This document shows positions 35,640-48,105 of a DNA stretch of 64,000 nucleotides, piece by piece. Source of the DNA: Marthasterias glacialis. Lineage: Eukaryota > Echinodermata > Asteroidea > Forcipulatida > Asteriidae. The stretch covers positions 9,133,352 to 9,197,351 of the forward strand of contig OU452240.1 of assembly GCA_911728455.2 (NCBI GenBank), read 5' to 3'. The notes below the pieces were generated by a model. That model saw only the letters and a program-made list of their open reading frames with translations. It did not search any database and had not been told where the DNA came from. Positions within the stretch are counted from its first letter, which is position 1. Every line of letters starts with the position of its first letter. Both the position numbers and the translations under genes were made by a program.

Positions 35640-36058
35640 TGTCTAGGGCTTGCTTCAGGTAGACTATGTAATGACGTATAAATGTACTCTGATAGGCGTG
35701 GTATTAATACTAGAAATGCAGACACTTTTGACGTTGCTTTCCCTAAACCTAACGTTGATTGTTTGAAACAGTTCTTTAAGTTTGCTGGTGCAAAAGCTTG
35801 GAACGATGCTCCCACTTCAATTCAGAATTCCCCCTCTGTTGGCAGTCTTAAATGTTTATTCAAGAAACTGTATTGTAAGTAATTGTCTCCTTTATTTATT
35901 TTTTCGATGTTGCACTGTTTGCTTGACTGTTTGTGTCCTTTTAGTCGTTGAATTTGTTGGCCTACAGGGCATTGGTTTAAAAAAAACTTTTGCTGGTCTT
36001 TTATCCTGTAAAAAAGATATTGAAATAAATAAAATAAATAAATAAATAAATAAAATAA
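35640..36058 (+). mobile_element. 5'-truncated LINE, C-terminal ORF end and 3' tail
   Basis: The ORF 35682-35882 reads NTRNADTFDVAFPKPNVD, FFKFAGAKAWNDAP and LFKKLYCK. This is the usual C-terminal tail of Jockey/CR1/RTE-type LINE polymerases (NTR...P......F.y.ga..WN.lP). It is followed by a short 3' UTR and a (TAAA)n tail ending near 36058. Confidence 0.7.
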
Positions 36059-36181
36059 TCACAATAATAATAGAAATAACAAAGATCCCAATTCGGCAAC
36101 CACCTTCAGTCCACAAATGCAGGAGGCAAGATCATCCTTATAACACACAATTTTATTTATTTATTTATTATTATTATTATT

Positions 36182-36222
36182 GTTTTTTTTTTTTTTTTTT
36201 TTTTTTTTTGGGGGGGGGGGGG
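36182..36222 (+). repeat. T29 followed by G13 tract
   Basis: Same arrangement as at 30991-31029, preceded by (TTTA)n/(TTA)n simple sequence. Confidence 0.9.
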
Positions 36223-36224
36223 CA

Positions 36225-37374
36225 GGGGGAATTGTAAAAACCCCTGCCAATCATTCGTCACATTCGTAGTAATAAGTTTTCTTTTAAATCAGTCAACTTT
36301 TAAGACCTATTTTGGGTCCACAGTACAAAACGTTTTTGAACACGAAAAGGTGAGCTGTATTACTGCTGAAGCCATGATAAACATTGTGTAGTACGTTTTA
36401 ATACCTTTTGAATTGTCAAACAAATAATATAAATAATGAAAATAACAAATGTCCCAAATCGAACATCTTCATTTCACGAGACAAAGCCGGGTGAAATGGA
36501 AAAGCCAGATTTCACCTAAGTGATTGTATTCTGAGATAATGCACAAACGAAATGCATTCCAGATCTGCTTTAAATAACTCACACATCCTGTTCACAATAA
36601 ACACAAAATAGAAACGGTTCCTAGTCCACCCACACTCTGAAAATTCTACAAAAAACTTCTAAACAACGTGGACGACGCCATGTAAACACCAACCTCGTGA
36701 CGCAGACGAGCTGTATCACTCGCTGCGCGCAGCATGGTTCTGGCTCGGCTGCTGCAACATACAAACTCTGAGGATTAAAAGGCTGGCCCAGTCTTTAATT
36801 AATATTTGTTTTTAATTAACTGCCATTCATTCTTGACGGATTTCTTTCTTTCAAAGTATCAAATAAAACTTTATAACTTTTCCTACTTCATAACTTTAGC
36901 AATTTGAAATTCAATTATGCGTCTTTGACTTCATTCAAAATTGACGCGCAGCTTAAAATAGCGCAGTAGGCAGACTAACTGTTATAGATTTAACTGTTGA
37001 ATGGGAAATAGTACGCCTAGGGTGTCATAGTTTTAACCATATCACTCGCAGCAGTCAATGTTTGTATAATATAAAGCAACTCTTGTTGCTATAGATCGAC
37101 CGATCAGAATCGATGATTCAAGTTTGCTTGAAGATTGTCTGTTTTCATGAGGCAGATGAAGTTGGCTGGAAGATTATCACACGCGCGCTTGTGGGATGTG
37201 GGACGAAGAAGCGCTATATTTTCCCTTTTGATTTATTTTATTTTATTTTACTTTCATTTAAAAACATCAATGAGTTGTACAAAAGTACAAAGGGATAAAA
37301 GAAAAAAAAACTGTCATCCAACTGTCAACAACAGCAACAGCAGCAGCAGCAGCAGCAGAACGCACCAGGACCAC

Positions 37375-37415
<41 letters not shown>

Positions 37416-38270
37416 ACAGCAATCCAACACAAAAGCAGGCTTACACTAGACAGGCAGGCAGGCAGGCACATTACAGAGTATACCACTCCCGCTTGTGTGA
37501 TTATATGAACCCAATATTTATTAAAGCTTAGTTCGCCCTCATTAAAAAATAAAGATCATTGGGAGGGGTTGTATAATATCATCACTGTTTTCACGGAGAG
37601 AAAAAAGAAGACTCTGCTCCCAAACTGTCATGTTATAAGAAAATCGCGTTTGAAGTGAAACTATTTTTGGAAATTTTTGTGTCGGAGACTATTTGTCACT
37701 TAATCTTAAATTTAAAAGCCACGAACGCAGACATCTGGAATCTTGCAAATCTTCTTTTACAAAAAAATGTCTTTTGCTCACAAAGATGACTGATTTACAC
37801 TATTTAAGTGGGAACTAGATTCTATAGAATTTAAAAAACAAAACGGGGAGGGCATAATGAAATAATTCCGTTGGTGCATATGAATAGAACTCTCAGAAAA
37901 ACAGCCTCAGTGAGGCACCGTTATATATAACTTTTTTTTTACTTTGGATTATCATTTTATAAAAATACAACCGTTTATTAATTGGTGTTTAACAAGGTTT
38001 TCTGCCGCAGAGCCTCGTGTACAAACCAACGCATAAACGAAAGTAGCACTTCGTGAAAAATTTAAGTCGAGGCAAACTTGTCTCTTAGTGAAAACCATAA
38101 CACTCGTTTTGGGAGCTCTGTGACTGCGCTATCTATTTTATTGTAAAATAAAAAGTCATAGCGAGGACTGTCTGTTCGTAAAACTCCAATCTATACGTTT
38201 TAATTTCAAGATATTCGCAGTTTGTTCATTAGTATAATTATAAAATAGAGACTGGATAAACACGTTGATG
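36225..38270. other. no gene recognised
   Basis: AT-rich intergenic DNA apart from the CAG repeat at 37331-37430. No splice-bounded exon or transposon end is supported. Confidence 0.45.
37331..37430 (+). repeat. (CAG)n/(CAACAG)n microsatellite
   Basis: CAG triplets are interrupted by CAA and by AACGCACCAGGACCAC. It is open in frame as poly-Q/poly-S, but the ORF (37135-37449) has no other support. Confidence 0.9.
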
Positions 38271-38365
38271 TCAATGCAAACATCCAAAATGTTTAAAAAG
38301 AAACACAAAAAGTTGAACTTTTAACGAAAGTGTCTCTTCATAAGGGAGCCTCTCAAAAGTCGGAT

Positions 38366-38434
38366 CGCCTGGAACATCCAAATGGGCATAGGGTATTGCC
38401 CAGCAGATCGTGGGCAAATTCCCATTTGGACGTT
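38366..38434. repeat. short inverted repeat
   Basis: GGAACATCCAAATGGG is mirrored by CCCATTTGGACGTTCC with one mismatch and about 35 bp between. Related TTGGAACG and ATCCAAACGGGAATGTTCC motifs appear near 38780-38850. Confidence 0.55.
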
Positions 38435-39377
38435 CCACTGGGAACGCTATTGCCGGTATTGGAACAATGTTCTCATCACGATATGTTACCCATGCGTAGA
38501 TGTTCTCAATGGAACGGCCTGGAGTACGTTGGCCAAGTACGAATAAAGTCCATATGCGAATGTGAAGGCTTCTGACAAAATGGCGTCCCGTAGGCTGCAC
38601 GGTGAATAAATAATTGTTCGCGGATTTTTTTAAAATTGTTTTTACTACATTACGGAACCAGCAATATTTTGAAGTAGAGGGTTTCGTAAATAGCGATATA
38701 TAAAATTGTCTATTGTGTAGATTGAGTTTGAATTTAGGGTTTGGATCAGGCCTAAACTAAAAAAAAAATGTCGTTCCGTTGGAACGCACAGCATGGAATG
38801 CGGGCATTATGCTTGCGATCCATTGGATCGGGCATATCCAAACGGGAATGTTCCGAAGGATCGGGAACGTGTCCGATTTTGGAGACGCTCCCTAAAAACA
38901 GTAATTATAGCCTTATACTGTTGCAGCCTGTATTTGGACAGGCAAAAAATATAATAATAAACAAATCATACGTTTATTCAATTACTGACGTTGATTTCGC
39001 CCACAAGGTCGCTTCGTTGTTATTCAGCCTCCAACTCAAAGACTAATCACGTTTTGAGCTACAACTACGCTACATTTGGTGAAATTAGAGGAGATGTCCC
39101 TGAAGGCCCGTGGCTAAAAGAATCATCATCATTCATTCCAAAAATCATTATTTTGGGATGTCTGAGTGGCAAGGCCGTAGGTGTTTGCTGTCTCACAGAT
39201 TAGAAAGAAAATAGGTGAACTTCGGGCTTGATAATGGCTCATCCGCATTTAAATTGAAACAGATAAATCCTATCATTATTTTTGTCGAAAATTTCTTTTT
39301 TGTTCTGAACAAGTTCTTTAAAAACAAGTAATTTGCGTGCATCCTTGTATAATAATTCATACAATTCCTATTCATTT

Positions 39378-39857
39378 TCATAAAAACTGCGTAGTCATAT
39401 TAAATGATGGTAACAGTGATCTTATGGCATTTTTCACAAACTTGTCATTTTGTTCCACGTTCCGGGAGAACTGACCTGCTATATATTCCGGATGTAACCC
39501 TCGACACCTCTCAAGTAAGAAATACATAGCATATTGACCACATACTGGACTCTTTCCCTGAAACTCCACCCGGTTATAAATCGTCCGGACTGTGTTTTTT
39601 CGGAGGAACTTTTGAAGCTTGGGATGATTTGGTGGTCTTCCTAGGGGATCGAATAGTTCCCCTTCTCCATCCGGAGTAATGTAGAGCGCCACCCAGTGGT
39701 TGGTTTGAAAAGTTGGTACGGATTTGGTGGTGAGGACGTAGGCGCTCGGCCAAGGCACTTCACTCTTTGGGAGCCCGTTGACAGGAAAAACTCCTTGGAA
39801 GATTTGACAGCAGTAAGGATCATCCATTAGTACCTCCTGAATCCGTAGGTTATCCAT
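39378..39857 (-). CDS. adenain-type (C5/Ulp-like) cysteine protease, Polinton/Maverick-like
   Basis: The 159-residue ORF is intact. It has His54 in NHWVALYI, Asp70 in GELFDPLG, Gln100 in VEFQ and Cys106 in SPVCGQYAMYFLLER, which is the His-Asp/Glu-Gln-Cys order of adenovirus-type proteases. HWVALY, the F-D-P/S-x-G box and CGQYA are typical of the protease of Polinton (Maverick) elements. In those elements the enzyme matures capsid proteins. No polymerase, integrase, ATPase or capsid gene is visible nearby, so this is an isolated relic, a fragment, or a host-adopted copy. A TTTCTCCTATAG acceptor-like site precedes it, so an upstream exon is possible. Confidence 0.72.
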   Translation of the reverse strand: MDNLRIQEVLMDDPYCCQIFQGVFPVNGLPKSEVPWPSAYVLTTKSVPTFQTNHWVALYITPDGEGELFDPLGRPPNHPKLQKFLRKNTVRTIYNRVEFQGKSPVCGQYAMYFLLERCRGLHPEYIAGQFSRNVEQNDKFVKNAIRSLLPSFNMTTQFL

Positions 39858-39913
39858 TGCTTGAATTACAACTTGAATTGGAGACTATAGGAGAAACAAA
39901 AAATGTTGGTGGA

Positions 39914-40141
39914 TTAAACTCTTCTGTGACTTAATGCTTGAGCCCAAAGTTCCGCGGCTTGAATGCAGACTAGTTGAGACTCAGCTCTTGCGATAAACCC
40001 TTTGTAAGCTGCAGTTTTCGTTTTGAAAAGGAGGTTAGAAAGGTTGCTTACCTCACTCAACTTTCTAAGAATTGAGGGGATAAAGAGTGACTTTCTACAA
40101 AAGGTTTTATCTAACATTTCTTTTGAGTGAAAACCTTTCAT
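39914..40141 (-). CDS. small ORF upstream of the protease, unknown
   Basis: 75 residues on the same strand, ending 56 nt before the protease start. It contains a basic N-terminal half and AAELWAQALSHRRV at the end. I do not recognise it. The close spacing and same strand suggest it belongs to the same element or transcript, but it could be chance. Confidence 0.3.
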   Translation of the reverse strand: MKGFHSKEMLDKTFCRKSLFIPSILRKLSEVSNLSNLLFKTKTAAYKGFIARAESQLVCIQAAELWAQALSHRRV

Positions 40142-40600
40142 TCTTAACTACATTATTGTGAGGGCCTTGTTCGTTTTGAAAGTAACCTGTTACTTGTTGT
40201 TCATTTTGGATTTTATTATGTACACACGAATGTACGGCTCGTTTATACCCTGAATTGTAAACAAACAACATGTTTTTGCGCAACCTTGTTACCGCCAGTC
40301 AACCTTCCTCCTCCAAAGACACACTTTTGACGGATCAATACCTGGTATCTAGCCATTATAAAATACAATAATAACTGGCAAAAACTGCACAGAATATAGA
40401 TGCACGAATCCCCCGCCTACGCCCCTAGCGGTCTGCTGACTGACAATTCAGTGCATGGAAACTAAAGTTAAAAGCGTTATGATGATAAGTAATGCATGCT
40501 GGCAGAACATGTAGCTATGGGAAGCAACGAACTAGCCTGCCGGGCCACTTGCCTTGCTTTCAATTAACGTACTTTTCCTTCTACATTACATGTATACATG

Positions 40601-40734
40601 AACCCAATTTCATGGCACTGCCAAAGTATTGTGAAACTCCGCGCTTTAAAGCCCGTACAATCATGCGCTTATGGAGTCAAAACATGCCCAGCATTCTGTG
40701 GTATAAGCATGCGTGCCACGAAAATGGGCCTTAA
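40601..40734. mobile_element. short MITE, CCCAATTTCATGGCAC termini
   Basis: CCCAATTTCATGGCACTGC is mirrored by GCGTGCCACGAAAATGGGCC. It is about 134 bp and related to 29196-29451. Confidence 0.6.
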
Positions 40735-40739
40735 TGGTT

Positions 40740-42000
40740 TAACTGTCATTTTGTGAATGCTTCGGTAATGATAACATTAAGACAAACTACAGTCACCTGA
40801 TGACAAATGGATAATGCCGGAATTAATACATTATAAACACTGACGAAAACAGTGGTTTAGTGATGGTATAAGGTGTGATCTACGTAATTCGTAGGTTGAC
40901 TCTCATTGACCTTAATACCGACATCGCCAACTTTAATCTTACCTGCATTAATACATACAATCAGAAGTCCTGTGGAATGATCAAGTTTCACAACATCTTT
41001 ATAAAACCCAAAATAAAACAACAACCATGACAACTTACCTTGGATCTTGCAGTTATTCCCAACTTATTAGATTCTTGTCTATAAAATCAGAATAAAACCA
41101 TGGTCTCTGCAGTTACAGAGTACCGAGTGGTGTTCCAACAGAGTGAGCTTTTTATCAGTGAAACCGTGAAACCTATAGACTTTATTGACTGTTCAACAAG
41201 TCAGGTCATTCAATAGCCCGGATATTTGAATGGAGACAGCAGACCGTAGCGACAAATGTATAGCATTTTCGAAACTCTGACTGCAGCATCTATGGTAAAC
41301 GCTGAACTTTTTAACCGAACCATAAACTTATGAAATTTCCAGTTTGTGTGTGTGTTCCGGTTAGGGGATGTGAATACTGTCGAAGATAGCAATGTTCAAA
41401 CCCATACAGTCATGTATGGTTCAGTAAAACATCATTTCAAATAAAACATGGTTTGAAAATGGACAGTTAGGCCTAGCAGTTATGACTTGCACTTCTTACC
41501 AATGGTTTCTTTTCTTAAAGAAGTCCCTCCATTTTTCGCGTTACGTTGCATCTATGTTGTGACTAATTTCAATAACATGGATTTTAGTTTTTGTTTTTTT
41601 GTTTTTATAGTTTTCCCCATGGATTAAAAGCTTTTTGATAATTACGTAGCTTGGAAATCCAACAACCAGCACATTAATTTGAACATAGTTTTAGCTTTTT
41701 CTGGTGATTAGGATATATTGCCCATGTTATTTCAATGACACTCCAAAACAAAACGTTCATAGTAAAACCGCGTTACTTACACCGTTTCAAGTTTCCCTGA
41801 CGACTCTTGTTAAAAACTTGCGGAACCAGACTGGGTTGTCATACACAAGTTAACGTAAAAATAATGCTGGGTACCAAACTAAATGGGTCACGTGGTCGCC
41901 TTTGACTTCTTAGTCTTGATTCAAGACCTTCCTCATTCACTTGAGCATACCGTTTTGACCTGATGTCAAAGGTTATTGCAGAGCGGCAACCCATCGTAAG
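40740..42000. other. no gene recognised
   Basis: AT-rich sequence. A CCCTGACGACTCTTGTTAAAAA motif near 41797 also occurs at 700-725 and, inverted, near 52995-53020. It belongs to a dispersed repeat whose ends I cannot define. Confidence 0.4.
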
Positions 42001-42009
42001 CGGCGCCCT

Positions 42010-43190
42010 GTAGAACGGTGAAATGCAGAATTGAATGATGAAATTGAAGAATGGAATGATGAATTGGCGAATGGAAGGACGAACTTGTAAAACCGAATAG
42101 TAATGCCATGCATAAAGAATCGATTACTACCGAATAACGCTAATTCGCTAAACTGAATGATGACATTGCCGAATTGAATGATGAAATTGCAGAATTGAAT
42201 GATGAAAATGACAAATGAGATGGTAAAATTGCCGAATGAAATGATGAAATTGACGAATGAAATTGTAAAATCGCCGAATGAAATGGTGAAATGTTAAACT
42301 GAATGATAAAATTGTCAAATCTAAGGATGAAATTGCCGAATGAAATGATGGAATAGCAGAATTGAATGCTGAAAATGCTGAATGAAATGGTGAAATTGCC
42401 AAATTGAAGGAAGAAATGCCGAATTGAATGATAAAATTGCAGAATGGAATGATCGAATTGCAGAATTGAATGATAAAATTGCCTAACTGAATTATGAAAT
42501 TGACGAACTGAATGCTAAAAAATGCATAATGAAATGGTGAAATTGCCAAATTGAATATTGAAATGCCGAATTGAATGATGAAATTGCCGATTGGAATCAA
42601 ATTGCAAAAACTGAATGATGAAATTGCCAAATGGAATGCTAAAACTGCAGAATTGAAAGCAAAAAATGCCGAACGAAATTGCCGAATGGAATGATGTAAT
42701 TGCCAAATGGAATGATGTAATTGCCGAATGGAATGGAGAAATTGCCGAATTGAATGGTGAAATTGCCGAATGGAATGATGTAATTGACGAATGGAATGAT
42801 GTAATTGCCGAATGGAATGATGTAATTGCCAAATGGAATGGTGTATATGCCGGATGGAATGGTGCAATGGCCGAATGGAATGGTGTAATTGCCGAATGGA
42901 ATATTGTAATTGCAGAGTGGAATGATGTAATTGCCAAATGGTATGATGTAATTGCCGAATGGAATGATGTAATTGCCAAATGGAATGATGTAATTGCCGA
43001 ATGGAATGATGTAATTGCCGAATGGAATGATGTAATTGCCGAATGGAATGATGTAATTGCCGAATGGAATGATGTAATTGCCGAATGGAATGATGTACAA
43101 TGTAATTGCAGAATGGAATAATGTAATTCCAGAATGAAATGATGTAATTGGCAGAATGGAATGATGTAATTGCAGAATTGAATTATATGA
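42010..43190. repeat. 1.2 kb minisatellite of 21-bp units
   Basis: About 55 tandem copies of TTGCCGAATGGAATGATGTAA. They are nearly perfect at 42950-43090 and increasingly diverged (AATGATGAAATTGCCGAATTG) toward 42010. Because 21 is divisible by 3, frames on both strands remain open for 150-240 codons, giving repeated IAEWNDV on plus and IIPFGNY or HSIRQLH on minus. I do not consider these genes. Confidence 0.95.
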
Positions 43191-43808
43191 GCCACCGAAG
43201 GCAGCAGTGGCGTTCCATAAGTATCAACCATAAATCTGTCAACTTATAACACATAGTTTTTGTTTTAAAATATTTAACGAAAAAGTCAATTAGCACTTAT
43301 TACAAACTAATCTGTAATCCAATAGTTAAAACACACACATAAAAATGAATAAAGACACATACATTACGTCAAATCTGCTTTGTAAACACATAATATACCG
43401 ATACGGTACACGATGATTAAAGGCAAAGTATACCTTTGGTTTTTGGAACCGTACGTTTGCCTTAATGCTATATAATTGTAGATATATACCATAAAACTAA
43501 CCTGTGTAAATTTCATTTCAAAAGGTGGCAGCGTTTTTTAGATATCGCCAAAAAATCTGGAGCGGTTGCGTTCACGCAGAAGAAGTATCCGTCATTGGAA
43601 TACACATTCTGAGAAGCGTTACGGCCATAACGCTTCTCAGATTCAAATTTTTGGGGGATAAAAAGTGATATATTTTTCCATAACTGCAGTACTTCGAAAT
43701 GAAACGTTTTCCCAAAATGCAGTATACTATCCAAAGCTGCTGTACTCCTTACCAAGTAAGTTTTTATTGCCAAAAATTTTCAGAGTCATTACCAAACGTA
43801 TGCAATGC

Positions 43809-44157
43809 CTTTAATGCATTTAGTTTATTCGATCAAGGCTTTTCTTGCTCGAAATCTGTGTAAAATATTCCAGAGTTTGTAACAAAGACCTTCGAGTAGC
43901 TGAATAAAGCCAGTAAGGACAGTTCAAGCAAGTCTTGAAATTGTACAAGTACCGTTTAAACGTGTATACGATGTGTACAGTGCACGACGGAACGTTAGGC
44001 CAGACGAGCGCGTTCACCACACACTTTTCAACACAAAAAATTCAAAGTTTTGAAGCTGAAATCCTCCAAGGAAATTACTTTCCAAAACTGTGTGATTCCT
44101 TTGCCTATTTGAAATTCTGAAAAGTTCACTTAATGCTCACTTTTCCAACGGTGTTTA

Positions 44158-44193
<36 letters not shown>

Positions 44194-44515
44194 GTGATTT
44201 AGGCCAACATTACAAACAAAATAACAGACGGGTGGCTACATAATAGTCGTCCAACGTCGGTTGTACATGGCTTAAAAGCCTCTTTTCAGAAAATTTTTGT
44301 TATATTATGAACCAGAGATGTCATTTAAATTAATGCCACACCATACTACTTTAAATAAAGGGGCTGATTAACTAATTCATCGCTTAACGAAAGTAAAATC
44401 GACTGTTTTCGAACTCACTCTGAGTCACGGCCTATCTCTTTACACGTATTTTGCCATCAGCTGTACGGCGTTATACCCAATAGGGGGTCACGTGACCACA
44501 TGTCAACATTGTCTA
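43809..44515. mobile_element. MITE family C, 5'-truncated copy
   Basis: From TTTAGTTTATTCGATC to GGGGTCACGTGACCACATG this follows the 11108-11886 element (for example GCCAGTAAGGACAGTTC and GTGCACGACGGAAC). It includes a poly-T run at 44161-44190 and lacks the left terminus. Confidence 0.7.
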
Positions 44516-44519
44516 TCAT

Positions 44520-46045
44520 TTTTCCAAAGTGGAACATTTTGCGCAGCTCCAAAAGTTATATCTTTAATCGCGCACGTTATCTTAAAAAGTACTGAGTACC
44601 CCTCGTGGGAACAGTTGTGCATGTAATTTGACATAAGTTTAACACGGGTGACACTTTGCATTGTGCTGTTATAACTTGATTTGTGAATTTTCCCCCTATT
44701 GTTTTTTCCCCTCGTTTCCCCCTATTGTGGGAAACTAACGTTATATATATATATATGTGTAATGGGATGAAATTGCAGGCCCCCATTTTTTTTGTAACTC
44801 CTAGTTTACCTATGTCCCGCTCGGACTAGGGCGAGTCTAGGAGTGGGTGGTTGACTGGTGTGTGATGAGTGGGTGATTGGTAGCAGGCTTTGCAACCAAT
44901 CACGGGGCATTGAGGAAGGGTTGTCCAGAGGTCAGTGACCATTACCAAGAAAGAGTTTGGACACTTGGCCACTGGACTCCGACAGAGGAAAGTTGTGAGA
45001 ATTAACCCTCCAAGTTTCTTCAGTGTGTACACTTTGCCTCTGTCGGATATCTGTATATATTGGATTGCGCCAGCCCAGCTCAAGAAATACCATTGTTATG
45101 TTCTTCCCTGTCCTGCTCTAGGCGGAGTAACAAGTAAAAGAGCCAGCAGGACAGCGTGATTCCCTCAATATTCATCATCTTCATATTTTGTAACGAAAAC
45201 AGTATCCTGTCCCCTGATCAAGGACAAGGAGCTGTTTTTGCATCGCTTCAAGTTCCCCCATCACCTTCGACATCTTCAAATTATTGTTTCTTCAACTTCT
45301 CGACAGAGAATATTCTACAAGTCTTCATTTCTTCATTTCGTCGTGCACCAATGTCCAGCCACCACAGATAGGCCATTCATTTATTTATTTATTCTTTCAC
45401 TTTGCCATTCCAATATTTTCATTGCATTTTTCATTGTATTAAGTGTATTTCTCTTTTTAATTGTCGAGAACCGGCCGATTTTGTTTTTAATTATATTTCA
45501 TTTTTGCACTAAGATTATACTCATTTTATCTCAGTTATAGTTTATTGTCAGCGTTTAATCGTCCTCCCTTCATGGTAGTCGGGATAAGAAATAAAACTTT
45601 ATACATTTACAAGCAAAAACAGCGTAAACTTGTAAATTTATTATGTACCGGCATAGAGTGCGCTAGCCGCATTCGTGCCCGTTGCATATATTTTATTTTT
45701 TATCTATTTTTTTTTTCAAGTGCGTATGTGACTGAAAAATAGAGCAACCAAAAAGTAATCTGTTTCCTTCCGTACAATGTATACACAAAGTTTGTGAGCA
45801 CTATACCTTGGCACCATGGAGCCTAAAGAAAGTATGTCCAGTCATACATCAAGGCTTGCTCTATGGCACAGTGTACATACATGTACATGTACATGTACAT
45901 GTACATGTACAATTGGACTGTTGTAATAATTTTTATGTACATATGCATGTACATGTACTGCATGGTCACAGGTTCTTACTCTATGATCATGTACGTATAC
46001 AATAGGAACTTAATGAAAAACTGAAAGTGACGTGTGTGAATGATC
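44520..46045. other. no gene recognised
   Basis: Contains an (ACATGT)n microsatellite at about 45876-45911. Otherwise no exon or element is supported. Confidence 0.45.
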
Positions 46046-46050
46046 TATAA

Positions 46051-46520
46051 AGGGGAAATATAGACCGAATGGACGAAATATAGACCATAACATGGTATAC
46101 TTAACGGGCTAAATATCGACCCACGATTAATTACACAATTGGATTGTACATCACTCTCGTTAGATTGACTCAATCATCATTGTTATACGGGGGCGGGGGG
46201 TGGGGGGGGGGCTGGTTTTGCAATCTTTTGCTCTCCCATCCTTTAAAGAGATATAGTTTCAGACAAAATAAAGGGGAATTAATAATATATGGAATAACGG
46301 ACGTATCGACCCACGATTTTATTAAGTTAAACAATGGGGTTGTACCTCGCATTTATACTGCCATCCTTTAAAAGAGATCTAGGTTCAAATTAAAACAGTA
46401 AAAGGTTTAAAGGTTCATCAATGGGAAATGTCTCTCATATTATTATAATTTCACGTCAACGTATCTGAATGACAGATTAAAGGGGAAATATATATTGAAT
46501 GGGGAAAATACCGACTGATT
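46051..46520 (+). repeat. diverged tandem repeat with GGGGAAATATAGACCGAATGG
   Basis: Copies of AAAGGGGAAATATA-type sequence start near 46050, 46272 and 46482, a period of 210-220 bp. The 22 bp at 46051-46072 are exactly inverted at 57277-57298. Confidence 0.65.
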
Positions 46521-46713
46521 GACCATTATCATGCTGCCACCGTCTTGGTCATGTTCCTTATATCCAATAATAGTAATGAATGCTAAAATTCACTATACAA
46601 AATGAAACCAGACTGTTTCTCCTTCCTGCCTCGGTTTGGTTTAACTGATTTGAATGGGAGAAAATCAAGATGGCCGCACCATGATCAAAGTCTATTATAA
46701 ATATATTGCATCT

Positions 46714-46797
46714 AGGAGAGGGTCCTGGTCACTCACAGGCCCTCGGGGTTCATAGACGTACACTATTGCCCTCATTGCCAGTCCATATGTGTATACT
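46714..46797. repeat. half of a P palindrome module
   Basis: AGGAGAGGGTCCTGGTCACTC through CATTGCCAGTCCATATGTG matches the right half of the 187-bp palindromes at 3177-5052. Confidence 0.8.
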
Positions 46798-46889
46798 ATT
46801 GTGTAAGAAATGATACTCTAGTTGATGTTAGTTTTGTGAATATATGGGAAAATAACAATAATATTCTAGTTTTTTAAAGTTGTGACTTT

Positions 46890-47060
46890 ATCATAGGTCA
46901 TTCTGTGTCAACTCAACTCAGTTTTCGACCTGACCCTCACGGATTGAAACGAAATTCAATGTACTGCTGGGACTCCATGAGAAACCCCCAGAACCAAAAT
47001 CTTGTGTCATTTTGTTAATTATTTTTTGAGATAGGGGTTAATGAACTTTTGACTAATTAG
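46890..47060. repeat. fragment of the 50168-51507 element family
   Basis: GGTCATTCTGTGTCAAC, then 'tgagataggggttaatgaacttttgac', parallels the left arm of the 50168 element in order and spacing. Confidence 0.5.
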
Positions 47061-47293
47061 CATGGTATGCTACGTTAAGACAGCCATATCTCCAAAAGTA
47101 AAGAACATACAGTGATAAACTTTATATCATTTGAGGCTCTTCAAATGGCCTTCATAGTTATTGTGACCAAAATATGTGACTAGGTATTTTTGAGTTGAAG
47201 AAATCAATTACCCTAATCAAATGCCAACAAACTTGTTGACCATTATCCATGTTCCAACAGACACCTTGACCAAATACCACCAGATGTTTTAAG

Positions 47294-47299
47294 TTTATT
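47294..47299 (-). promoter_or_regulatory. polyadenylation signal AATAAA (minus strand)
   Basis: Lies 103 nt downstream of the stop codon of the five-exon minus-strand gene. Confidence 0.5.
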
Positions 47300-47401
47300 G
47301 AAGGAGTACAAACATTTAAAAAAACATGTACCATAGCATTTTTCTGTGAGGTGTCACGTTTTTCTGTGAGGTTTCACAATGCAGAAAATCTTATGCCTTA
47401 C

Positions 47402-48105
47402 TCAGTTGCTATTCAAATTGTTTTTCAATTTGGTAATTAATTTTAGTATATCCTTGCACAATTTCTCAAGGTTGTTGGTCTCTGGACCTGTAAAGTCATA
47501 AGTATTCATTCTGGTAACAATTGTAGATTCTGTATCATCTCGCAGGAAATGAAATAACACGGCTTGCTGTGCATTAAGAATCAAGCCAGCCAACTCCTTT
47601 TGCTTTGTTAAATCTGTGCAACACTCATAAAACAGTTGTTTTTTGCTTCGCTCAGAAATATCCCCAAAGCCACTTTTCACAGATTCTATCAGTAACATAT
47701 TGCCATCTATCAATTTACATGTTCCGTCCGGCACAAAAGTGTATTTGTCAACAATGTCTGGAAAATTATAATCAGTAGGCCATGTTCTTTTCACTTCCCT
47801 ATTGCGAGAAGTGCGCTCCGTATTTTGGTCAAGTTCTGTAGAAGCATTTGATGGCGGATTGAACTTGAAGTCTCCATCTTCTGAAGTCGAGTCAATTTCA
47901 TGAAATTGAAATCCTATTAGATGGGCATTATCATCACTCCTTGAATTGCCGCCGATGTTTCTTACTTCGTATATGGGAGCACTATTATAAATCCCCAAAA
48001 GATCCTCAATAAGTGCCTCTACAGCCTCCTTCCCTGCAGCATTCGAGAATAGCTTTAGAAATCCATATTTAAGCCTTCTCATCTGTACATTTGCTTGTAG
48101 GTGGT
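47402..48105 (-). CDS. five-exon gene, exon 5
   Basis: The acceptor is CTTCTCAG and phase 1 joins the GAA A end of exon 4. It codes for residues 163-396, including the PDGTCK and IESVK motifs, and stops at 47402-47404. Confidence 0.75.

Noticed and set aside
42148..43231. Overlapping ORFs of 150-239 codons on both strands
   Set aside because: Produced by a 21-bp tandem repeat; no unique flanking protein, splice context or codon bias distinguishes any one of them.
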